Source of the DNA: Deltaproteobacteria bacterium
GTDB lineage: Bacteria; Desulfobacterota; Syntrophia; Syntrophales; Smithellaceae
Length of the DNA stretch: 5,779 bases
Reading direction: 5' to 3'
Assembly (NCBI GenBank): GCA_017860985.1
Contig: JAGFXG010000096.1
Coordinates: forward strand, 1-5,779
Positions within the stretch are counted from its first letter, which is position 1. Each line of letters opens with the position of its first letter. The translations under genes and the position numbers were made by a program. Of the stretch, positions 1 through 5,779 are shown piece after piece. The notes beneath the pieces were generated by a model. The model worked only from the letters and a program-made list of their open reading frames with translations. It did no database searches and was not told the origin of the DNA.

Positions 1-1607
1 GCTTCGATTTTTTCCAGGAGACCGAAAAGAGAGGTCTTATCCAGGGCGGAAACGGCGACAGCGTTATATCGCTTGCTGATATCTGCCAGTAAGTCCTTGT
101 TTTCAAACCGATCGGCTTTGTTAAAAACCCGGATGCCCGGTTTTCCGGATATTTCAAGTTCTTCCAGGATACTTTCAACGGCGGCAATCTGTTCTTCAAA
201 CTGGGGATTGCTGATGTCTATCACGTGTAAAAGCAGATCCGCTTCATTAAGCTCATCCAGCGTCGCCCTGAAGGCGCTGAAAAGCTCTCTGGGAAGTTTG
301 CGGATGAACCCAACCGTATCGGTGATGACCGCCTCCGTATCGCGCGGAAAGCGCAGTCTCGCACTTTTCGTGTCCAGTGTGGCAAAGAGCTTGTCTTCCG
401 CCAGAACGGCGCTTTGCGTCAGCGTGTTGAGCAACGTCGATTTCCCTGCGTTAGTGTAACCGACAATTGAAATCACGGGCAGACCCGATCGCTTCCGTCT
501 TCCTCGGCGCTGTCCGCGTGACTTCGTGATGTTCTTTAAATCTTTTTCCAGGCGGTTGATGCGTTCGCGAACGCGGCGCCGGTCAATTTCCAGCTTGGTT
601 TCGCCGGGGCCCACTCCGCCAATGCCGCCGGCGAGGCGGGATAGTGACGTGTCTTTGTGCATCAGCCGTGGCAGCAGATATTTGAGCTGCGCCAGCTCCA
701 CCTGAATCTTTCCTTCCCTGCTGTGGGCGCGGTGCGCAAAGATATCCAGGATCACCTGCGTCCGGTCGAGAATTTTAAGCCCGGTGAAATCACTGATGGA
801 ACGGACCTGCGCGGGTGTCAGTTCGTGGTCGAAGATCAGCAGATTTGCGCCGATTTGTGTGGCGCGCAGATCGATATCCGACAGTTTGCCCCTGCCGACA
901 AGATACCGGGGATCCGGCTGCGGCCGATATTGAATCTGGCTGTCAAAAACGGCCACACCACAGGTCTCCGCCAACTGCCGGAGCTCTTCTAAGGCGGCTT
1001 CCGCGCCGGCAAGGGGATTTTTTTCAACCCGCACGAGAATGGCTTTTTCCGTTGCTTCGATTTTTCGCGTTTTTTGCCGTTTGGCAAATTCATCTTCAAG
1101 CGCGGCGATAAAAGACAGGAAATTCAGGTCAAGCCGGTGAGGTTCCTGCGGTTCATGGATAAGCCAATATTCTCCCTGCGGATTTTCCGGAATCAGGTGG
1201 CCCCAGAAAAGCCTGCCGGGAGAGCCGTCCTCACAGACCTGGAGCGCGCCGATCATGTCCAGCCTGAGGTGCGACAAGTCCGTCATGTCTTCAGGAGAAA
1301 GTGCTTCGCCGTTTAAATGGGTGTGAATCAGACGCAGGCCTTTGAAGCGAGTGGATGCTGCGCGAAAAACGTCGAGGCTTGGAATAAATATGCCTTTGTG
1401 GTCTCCGAGAATGACCATGCTGATCTCGCCTTTACGGTTAATCAGCAAACCGATTTGCCGGTTGAGAGCACTGGAAAGAAAGGATACCTCCCGGGCCAGG
1501 TCATTGCTGAGAATGCTTTCCGGCGGGATGCCGCGGCGATAAAGACGTTCCAGAGATTTGATTTGCTGAGCGCCCAGCCCCGATGTATTGCCGAATATCT
1601 TATTGAT
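1..1607 (-). CDS. hflX: HflX, ribosome-associated GTPase (long form; C-terminus cut by the left window edge)
   Basis: HflX binds the 50S subunit and, in characterised bacteria, splits or rescues stalled ribosomes using GTP. I translated the frame by hand: it is open for 535 codons with no internal stop and runs off the left edge. Numbering from the ATC at 1607, G1 is GYTNAGKS (383-390), G2 lies around FATLDT (408-413), G3 is DTVGF (430-434), G4 NKAD (496-499) and G5 SALD (520-523). The HflX glycine-rich segment GGIGGVGPGETK (327-338) and the VGRGK motif (237-241) are present. The arginine/lysine-rich stretch just before G1 (about 364-374) fits the linker. Residues 1 to about 190 are an extension absent from the 426-residue E. 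coli protein but usual in long deltaproteobacterial forms. The start is unresolved: an in-frame TGA lies at 1626-1628 and no ATG, GTG or TTG occurs before conserved sequence. Family assignment is near certain; start is not. Confidence 0.95.
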   Translation of the reverse strand, partial: MNKIFGNTSGLGAQQIKSLERLYRRGIPPESILSNDLAREVSFLSSALNRQIGLLINRKGEISMVILGDHKGIFIPSLDVFRAASTRFKGLRLIHTHLNGEALSPEDMTDLSHLRLDMIGALQVCEDGSPGRLFWGHLIPENPQGEYWLIHEPQEPHRLDLNFLSFIAALEDEFAKRQKTRKIEATEKAILVRVEKNPLAGAEAALEELRQLAETCGVAVFDSQIQYRPQPDPRYLVGRGKLSDIDLRATQIGANLLIFDHELTPAQVRSISDFTGLKILDRTQVILDIFAHRAHSREGKIQVELAQLKYLLPRLMHKDTSLSRLAGGIGGVGPGETKLEIDRRRVRERINRLEKDLKNITKSRGQRRGRRKRSGLPVISIVGYTNAGKSTLLNTLTQSAVLAEDKLFATLDTKSARLRFPRDTEAVITDTVGFIRKLPRELFSAFRATLDELNEADLLLHVIDISNPQFEEQIAAVESILEELEISGKPGIRVFNKADRFENKDLLADISKRYNAVAVSALDKTSLFGLLEKIE

Positions 1608-1656
1608 GGTAAGCCGTCCCTGCCTTCATAAGTTCCATGCTCATAAACTATCATAG

Positions 1657-1682
1657 TTTGTCTGTATTAGTCAAAAGACAAA
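1657..1682. repeat. 7-bp perfect inverted repeat over the hflX -10 region
   Basis: TTTGTCT at 1657-1663 and its exact reverse complement AGACAAA at 1676-1682 are separated by 12 bases. The candidate -10 box sits between the arms. The centre-to-centre distance of 19 bases would suit a dimeric repressor on one face of the helix over about two turns, but no binding protein can be named. It could also form a weak hairpin in RNA. Confidence 0.4.
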
Positions 1683-1692
1683 TTCCTGTCAA
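1664..1692 (-). promoter_or_regulatory. Candidate sigma-70 promoter for hflX
   Basis: On the minus strand a perfect TTGACA (1692-1687) is followed after 17 bases by TAATAC (1669-1664), a 3-of-6 match to TATAAT. The predicted start of transcription is near 1657, giving a leader of about 50 bases to the conserved hflX coding start. The -35 box and spacing are good and the -10 is weak. No terminator separates it clearly from the transporter gene upstream, so read-through is also possible. Confidence 0.4.
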
Positions 1693-1698
1693 AACAGG
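1685..1698. repeat. Short hairpin overlapping the hflX -35 box
   Basis: CCTGT (1685-1689) and ACAGG (1694-1698) form a perfect 5-bp stem with a 4-base loop. On the minus strand it is followed by a T-rich stretch with interruptions, so it could be a very weak terminator for the transporter gene. It could equally be an operator, because it covers the TTGACA box. The stem is too short to decide. Confidence 0.3.
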
Positions 1699-1730
1699 CA
1701 TTACGCGATGCAACCCGAAAAAAGAATCAG

Positions 1731-1740
1731 ACGTATACGT
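1731..1740. repeat. 10-bp perfect palindrome downstream of the transporter gene
   Basis: ACGTATACGT is a perfect self-complementary decamer 31 bases beyond the transporter stop codon. It has no loop, so it is not a terminator stem. It could be a protein-binding site, or chance. Confidence 0.25.
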
Positions 1741-1771
1741 TCCTTGTGCCGGTATGAACGATCGATAAACC

Positions 1772-3058
1772 TTAAGCAGAATCTTGTTTTTGGGGGAAAG
1801 TTTCTTTTACCAGTATGCTGGCAATGAACGCAACCAGCAAGCAAAACAGGCACATCTTGAATGCCGCGGAATAAGCATTCACCGGATATCGGCCATCGAC
1901 CGCGCCCACGGAATCCAGATACCAGCCGATGAGCGGCTGGCCGAGTGCGGCCCCGGCAAAGGGGAAAATATTCAAAGTGCCTGTGGCCGTGCCGGATATT
2001 TGTATCGGGAAAGAATCTTTAATGGCGGAATAACCGACGACAACAAGGCTGGACATGAAAAAACTGTAAGAAAAGCACCAGATGTAGAGCGCTGTTTCGG
2101 AAAAATCGCCGGTGAAAAAAGCAAGCGGGGCAAAGACACACAGTCCGCCAAGTTGGCTTAGTATTAAAACTTTCTTTCGTGAATGAAATACCTGGTTGGA
2201 AAGCCAGCTCATTACCGGAGCTCCGATAATCATGCCGATTGCCATTGCTGATAATACAGCTCCTGCCCTTGTTCTGGTCATCCCATAGACGTTCATTAAG
2301 AATGGACCGCCCCACAGTCCGGAGAAACTCAAAGAGACCAGCGATCCGAAAAAGGCGCATATCGCCATCGGCCAGAATTGCCGGCGTTTCAATACCATGA
2401 TGATCCCGTTCAAGAGCCCGATCTCCTGTTGCTCACAGATTGCGGGAGCACAGGGATTGACCGGTTGAAAACCTGACTGTTCCGGAGTGTCGCGCACCAG
2501 AAGCCAGACCAGCCCTGAGATGATAAGGGTTAATATCCCGATGACAATCATGCTGCCTCGCCAGGTAATCGCATCGCTCATGAGCGCAAGAGGTGTTGAT
2601 GCCGTGTATGCTCCGACACCGCCCAATGACATTAAAAGGCCGCTCATATGGACGTACTTGTCCCTCTCGAACCAGTGAGTCAGAATTTTCAGCGTCGGGA
2701 TGAAGATCATCGCCACCCCCAAACCTACAAAAACTCGTGCGGCAATCGCCGTTTCCACGGTTTGTGCGAAGGCCAGTGCAATGGAGCCGGCTGCTCCGAT
2801 GGTGAAAAAAAAGACGATTGATCTGCGTGGCCCCCATGTGTCGGATAAAAGCCCGGCGGGAATCTGCATCAGGCCGTAAGGGTAAAAATAGGCGGAAGCC
2901 AGAATGCCCATCAATGCGCCGCCTGTTTTTAAATCGGACATCATATCCACAGCCACAACCGCGGGAGCCAGTCTGTGAAAAAAAACGAGGATGTAGGCGG
3001 CTCCAAGAATGCCAAAGATCAGGTAACGGTATTGAATATAGCTTATCTTATGATGCAT
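1772..3058 (-). CDS. Major facilitator superfamily (MFS) transporter, 12 predicted helices
   Basis: This is an inner-membrane secondary carrier whose substrate cannot be read from sequence. From the ATG at 3058 it has 428 residues, a usual MFS length. Hydrophobic segments fall near 12-32, 46-68, 80-98, 102-124, 138-158, 168-189, 228-254, 265-286, 296-315, 322-346, 356-380 and 396-416, with a cytoplasmic loop at about 190-227 between the two six-helix halves. The loop after helix 2 carries the MFS signature A as GLLSDTWGPRR (69-79). A polar FHR (27-29) lies within helix 1 and may contribute to the transport path. The TTG at 3106 would add 16 residues; it has GAGG only 3 bases upstream, while the ATG has no clear ribosome site. 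I prefer the ATG because family members start close to helix 1. It follows the cupin gene by about 140 bases and may share its substrate; that is inference. Confidence 0.9.
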   Translation of the reverse strand: MHHKISYIQYRYLIFGILGAAYILVFFHRLAPAVVAVDMMSDLKTGGALMGILASAYFYPYGLMQIPAGLLSDTWGPRRSIVFFFTIGAAGSIALAFAQTVETAIAARVFVGLGVAMIFIPTLKILTHWFERDKYVHMSGLLMSLGGVGAYTASTPLALMSDAITWRGSMIVIGILTLIISGLVWLLVRDTPEQSGFQPVNPCAPAICEQQEIGLLNGIIMVLKRRQFWPMAICAFFGSLVSLSFSGLWGGPFLMNVYGMTRTRAGAVLSAMAIGMIIGAPVMSWLSNQVFHSRKKVLILSQLGGLCVFAPLAFFTGDFSETALYIWCFSYSFFMSSLVVVGYSAIKDSFPIQISGTATGTLNIFPFAGAALGQPLIGWYLDSVGAVDGRYPVNAYSAAFKMCLFCLLVAFIASILVKETFPQKQDSA

Positions 3059-3113
3059 AAAGGAGAATCTGCTTTTGAGAGTTTCATTCAAGATGATGTG
3101 AGTCAACCACCTC

Positions 3114-3158
3114 GCAGCAAGCTGTCCAGGTATAAAATTAACATTATAATATTGCTGC
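3114..3158. repeat. Inverted repeat flanking a TATAAT element upstream of the transporter gene
   Basis: GCAGCAA (3114-3120) and its exact complement TTGCTGC (3152-3158) face each other across 31 AT-rich bases. The left arm also sits in a local palindrome, CAGC-AA-GCTG (3115-3124). The AT-rich interval contains a perfect TATAAT on the minus strand (3148-3143), so the repeat arms could be operator half-sites around a transporter promoter. No regulator is identified. Confidence 0.3.
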
Positions 3159-3171
3159 AGGCTACACAGAA
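3143..3171 (-). promoter_or_regulatory. Weak candidate promoter for the MFS gene
   Basis: A perfect -10 hexamer TATAAT lies at 3148-3143 on the minus strand, within the 8-base palindrome ATTATAAT. The hexamer 17 bases upstream is TTCTGT (3171-3166), which matches a -35 box at only its first two bases. Transcription would begin near 3136, upstream of both possible transporter starts. An activator would probably be needed, or the match is a product of local AT richness. Confidence 0.25.
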
Positions 3172-3197
3172 TTAACGCTCGTTCCGCGTGAGTGAGA

Positions 3198-3548
3198 TCA
3201 AATCTCCGGGACGCCTGACGGAATCAGGCAGATAAAGATCAATGTTTCTGAGCCGGTGTTACGGATTTGATGCTCTTCGTTTGCCTCTATCAATATTGCG
3301 TCTCCTGTCCGTGCAGAATGCCATTGCCCCATGTTGTATACTTCGCCAAAACCCTCGTGGATAAAGATTTCATGCTCCCATGCGTGTGAATGCCGGGGAG
3401 TATGTCCTCCTTGAGTCACCTCAAAAATACGCATGCAAAAGTGGTCTGCACCGTTGTTCTTCCCGATTACGACACGGCCGGAAACGCCTTTGGCCTGGTC
3501 GTTGTCAAAAGGAATTGGCTTTACGGATGTATAATGGTTTATTTTCAT
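3198..3548 (-). CDS. Small single-domain cupin protein
   Basis: This 116-residue protein is a single cupin beta-barrel and probably cytosolic, with no signal peptide or membrane segment. Motif 1 is recognisable from G47 with H53, H55 and E60 as the expected metal ligands; E58 and H59 are nearby alternatives. Motif 2 runs from G82 to H93, then N97 in the H-x3-N pattern, although the usual proline is absent. The complete 3-His/1-Glu set suggests a bound divalent metal. Family members include enzymes (dioxygenases, isomerases) and non-catalytic small-ligand binders, and the sequence does not choose between them. The ATG at 3548 has only a weak purine stretch upstream. The gene follows the kinase stop by 78 bases and precedes the transporter in the same direction, which fits an accessory or ligand-processing role for that neighbourhood. 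The family is clear; the function is unknown. Confidence 0.88.
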   Translation of the reverse strand: MKINHYTSVKPIPFDNDQAKGVSGRVVIGKNNGADHFCMRIFEVTQGGHTPRHSHAWEHEIFIHEGFGEVYNMGQWHSARTGDAILIEANEEHQIRNTGSETLIFICLIPSGVPEI

Positions 3549-3550
3549 GA

Positions 3551-3629
3551 TGATTCACTTTTTCACGCTACTGCGGACTCTGTCTTTTGTTTGACCCTGT
3601 GATTCATGAAGCTGCCGGAACCTGATTCA
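3551..3629. repeat. Three TGATTCA heptamers between the kinase and cupin genes
   Basis: The heptamer TGATTCA (TGAATCA on the coding strand) occurs at 3551-3557, 3600-3606 and 3623-3629. The last copy overlaps the kinase stop codon. Spacings are 49 and 23 bases. The motif is nearly palindromic (TGA-N-TCA) and could be a regulator site before the cupin gene, though the short length makes chance a real alternative. Nothing else, including a terminator, is evident in this 78-base gap. Confidence 0.25.
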
Positions 3630-5630
3630 TTTATTGTCAAGGATTTCTCTCAACTTGCTTGAGAGCTGCGCCATGGTGAAAGGTTTCTGGATGAAGCCTT
3701 TGCAGCCTGCGGCCATGATATCTTTTGCCTGGCTGTCCACACTGAAGCCGCTTGAAAGCAGAACTTTCACGGTGGGATTTTTCTGCCGAAGAATATCAAA
3801 GGCTTCTTTGCCGCTTAATCCCGGCATGATCATGTCCAGAATGACCAGGTCGATTTTTTCTTTGCTGTTCTGAAAAATATCGATCCCCTGTTTCCCGCTG
3901 GTGGAGCTCAGAACTTTATAGCCAAGTTCCTGCAGCATTTTGGAGGCGACATCAATAATCATCTGTTCGTCGTCAATCAGCAGAATGGTTTCCACACCCT
4001 TATGAATCCTGCTATCTATTTTCGTTTCATCTTCCGCCTTATTGTCCGATGCCGGAAGATAGATCGTGAACGTTGTGCCGGCGCCCGGCTTGCTCTCCAC
4101 ATTGACGTAACCGCCATGATTTTTTATAATTCCATAAACGGAAGCCAGGCCCATCCCCGTGTTTCGCCCCAGTTCTTTGGTGGAAAAGAACGGCTCAAAA
4201 ATACGGGCTTTGGTGTTTTCATCCATGCCTATTCCCGTGTCGGACACGGTCAGTTTTACAAATCTTTTCTGGGTCGCGCCAAAGGCTGCCATGTCCTTCT
4301 TGCTCAGTTCGACATTTTCTACAGATATGCTCAGATTGCCGCCATCGGGCATGGCCTGCCATGCGTTTACAAACAGATTAAGAAGCACCTGATCCATCTG
4401 GCCGCGGTCTACGTCCGCATGCCACAGGGAACTGCCGATCTTATGCTGAATGGAAATCTCCTTTTTCGTTCTTCCAAACATCTCTGCGCTTTTCAGAACG
4501 AATTTGCCAAGGTCGGTAGAGCGTACCTCATATTTGCCTCCGCGGGCAAAGCCCAGCAGCTGCCGGGTAAGATTGGATCCCCGGTGAACATAATCTTCCA
4601 TGATCTTCAGCCGGTCATAGAACGGGTGGGTGGCATCCATGTGCATGAGCATGATGGAAAGATTCCCCAGAATCCCCATGAGCAGATTGTTGAAGTCATG
4701 CGCGATACCCCCCGCGAGCGTTCCGATGGCTTCCAGTTTCTGCGCGCGCAGGAGTTGATCCTCAAGGGCCTTCTTCTCTGAAATATCGATCAGAAATCCT
4801 CTGATGCCGACAGGTTGCCCGTCCTTAAAGATGCCCGTACTCCGCACCAGGGCCGGGAATGTCGTCCCATTCTTTTTCCGGGCAAGATACTCCCTCAATG
4901 CAAGCCGTTCTCCACGGACAACATTTTGAATGACGGTCTGCAGATGTTCGTGCTCCTGCGGAGCCAGAACATCCTGTATGTATAACCCTTTTTCTAAATC
5001 ATCCGGTGTAAAACCGAAGCGTGCAAAGGAAAGCTCATTCACAAATGTGATTCTCCCGTTCATGTCGGTTTCAAAAACCGTTTCCGGAAGAAGCCTGGCC
5101 ATGTCTTTGAACCGTTCCTCGCTTTGCCTGACGGCTTCCTGGGCTTTTTTGTGCTCGGTTATATCGAAGAGCGATGCCACGCTGTTGCGGGTGCCGGGTA
5201 TCATAGCCACACTCAGGAAGAAGTGCCGGATTTCCCCTGTTTTTGTTGGACCCCTGAATTCATAGGTCGGTGGAACGGATTCGGGGCTGATTCTCCGTAT
5301 CACGTGCCGCTGTTTCATGATGTCCACATCTTCTTTAATAACAAAGCTGGTCCAGGACATTTTGTTTTCTACTTCTTCCTTGGTATACCCCATCATTTTC
5401 TCGAAATTTTCATTCACGAACAGGACAGTGGTATCCTCGGCAAGAATCATGTTGGCTGTGGCCGTGTGCTCAAAGATGGCCCGGTAGTATTCTTCGCTGT
5501 TCATGGGGGTCTTCTTTGTCGTTTTGTTTTGTATCTCGTTACAGGGAATGCCGACATAGAAGTGGTGAGGTGCTTCGGCGACAGATTTTTTATCTGTTTT
5601 CAGGTTTTTATGATTCTTCTGGCTGCTCAT
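3627..5630 (-). CDS. Soluble hybrid sensor histidine kinase (PAS-PAS-HisKA-HATPase-REC)
   Basis: This is a cytosolic hybrid sensor kinase with no membrane segment. From the ATG at 5630 it has 667 residues. After a basic linker come PAS 1 (about 45-161, ending DITEHK) and PAS 2 (about 169-285, ending DISEKK). HisKA follows with the H-box GGIAHDFNN and phospho-acceptor H311. The HATPase domain (about 372-527) has N-box N422, G1 DTGIGMD (464-470), F-box FEPFFSTK (478-485) and G2 GMGLAS (492-497). The C-terminal receiver (about 547-665) has acidic D553/D554, phospho-acceptor D599, S626/S627 and K649, so every catalytic residue is present. The signal sensed by the PAS domains and the downstream phosphotransfer partner are not visible; no output domain or separate regulator is in the window. 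An ATG at 5687 would add 19 residues but lacks a ribosome site. The one at 5630 has GGA about 9 bases upstream and an ATGA overlap with a preceding frame. Confidence 0.95.
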   Translation of the reverse strand: MSSQKNHKNLKTDKKSVAEAPHHFYVGIPCNEIQNKTTKKTPMNSEEYYRAIFEHTATANMILAEDTTVLFVNENFEKMMGYTKEEVENKMSWTSFVIKEDVDIMKQRHVIRRISPESVPPTYEFRGPTKTGEIRHFFLSVAMIPGTRNSVASLFDITEHKKAQEAVRQSEERFKDMARLLPETVFETDMNGRITFVNELSFARFGFTPDDLEKGLYIQDVLAPQEHEHLQTVIQNVVRGERLALREYLARKKNGTTFPALVRSTGIFKDGQPVGIRGFLIDISEKKALEDQLLRAQKLEAIGTLAGGIAHDFNNLLMGILGNLSIMLMHMDATHPFYDRLKIMEDYVHRGSNLTRQLLGFARGGKYEVRSTDLGKFVLKSAEMFGRTKKEISIQHKIGSSLWHADVDRGQMDQVLLNLFVNAWQAMPDGGNLSISVENVELSKKDMAAFGATQKRFVKLTVSDTGIGMDENTKARIFEPFFSTKELGRNTGMGLASVYGIIKNHGGYVNVESKPGAGTTFTIYLPASDNKAEDETKIDSRIHKGVETILLIDDEQMIIDVASKMLQELGYKVLSSTSGKQGIDIFQNSKEKIDLVILDMIMPGLSGKEAFDILRQKNPTVKVLLSSGFSVDSQAKDIMAAGCKGFIQKPFTMAQLSSKLREILDNK

Positions 5631-5779
5631 TTTTCCGTTTCCGATAGAGAGTGAACTATATTGGCCGAACGATTGACAAACAAACATCTAAAATCAAATA
5701 TCAGGAGAATTTCTTTTAAGCCGGTTGTCCCGTACAATTGATCTATCTTTTCACGATTCATAAATACCATAAACTTTAA
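5627..5779 (-). other. Short open frame running in from the right edge and overlapping the kinase start
   Basis: A minus-strand frame is open from the right edge to a TGA at 5629-5627, 50 codons. It contains ATG codons at 5770 and 5761; from the latter it would encode 44 residues ending SLSETEK. Its stop overlaps the preferred kinase ATG as ATGA, the classic translational-coupling arrangement. It may be the 3' end of an upstream gene, a small leader ORF, or an accidental frame in AT-rich leader DNA. I recognise no domain, and the kinase could instead start at 5687 inside it. Otherwise this stretch holds no promoter I would defend. Confidence 0.2.

Noticed and set aside
73..1631. Several plus-strand frames across hflX
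   Set aside because: The minus strand across this stretch encodes every GTPase motif in one unbroken frame, so these are shadows.
1442..1654. A 70-codon minus-strand frame starting with ATG upstream of hflX
   Set aside because: It overlaps the first 55 codons of HflX in another frame. The HflX frame matches the family and this one does not. The region matters only for the question of the hflX start.
1650..1674. TTGACT...TATGAT as an alternative hflX promoter
   Set aside because: The spacer is only 13 bases, too short for a normal sigma-70 promoter.
1711..1730. T-rich run on the minus strand after the transporter stop, as a rho-independent terminator
   Set aside because: No stem of usable length precedes the T run; the neighbouring 10-bp palindrome has no loop and is badly placed.
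1784..2161. A 125-codon plus-strand frame opposite the transporter
   Set aside because: It lies within the intact MFS gene on the other strand and looks like a shadow; no ribosome site or domain supports it.
4002..4781. A 259-codon plus-strand open frame opposite the kinase gene
   Set aside because: It is antisense to the HisKA/HATPase region of an intact kinase, shows no recognisable domain, and is explained by codon bias of the real gene.
5124..5654. A 176-codon plus-strand open frame opposite the kinase PAS region
   Set aside because: The opposite strand encodes clear PAS domains in an unbroken frame; this frame has no family features of its own.

Overview
The window looks like ordinary chromosomal DNA from a deltaproteobacterium-like anaerobe (Desulfobacterota or a relative). 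This rests on family resemblance only: moderate GC, a long-form HflX with an N-terminal extension of about 190 residues, and a soluble PAS-PAS hybrid histidine kinase of a type abundant in that group. No rRNA, tRNA, insertion sequence, phage gene or CRISPR array was seen.

All real genes are on the minus strand, so they read from right to left. From the right edge: 5631-5779 is a leader that also carries a short reading frame open to the window edge; 3627-5630 (possibly from 5687) is a cytosolic hybrid histidine kinase (PAS-PAS-HisKA-HATPase-REC); 3198-3548 is a small single-domain cupin; 1772-3058 (possibly from 3106) is a 12-helix MFS transporter; 1-1607 is the GTPase HflX, cut by the left edge just before its C-terminus.

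Kinase, cupin and transporter are separated by 78 and about 90-140 bases without a convincing terminator. They could be co-transcribed or belong to one small-molecule response: a sensor, a small metal-binding cupin and a membrane carrier. That link is inference from position, and no DNA-binding response regulator is present. hflX lies 164 bases beyond the transporter and has its own candidate promoter overlapped by two inverted repeats, so it is probably expressed separately as a translation/ribosome-rescue housekeeping gene.

The points most worth a second look are: hflX has no ATG, GTG or TTG start in frame before conserved sequence; its N-terminal extension resembles a JAB/RadC-like (JAMM) fold with a variant HxH...SxxD motif; and a short frame ends in a four-base ATGA overlap with the preferred kinase start. 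I did not find an obviously new multi-gene system.
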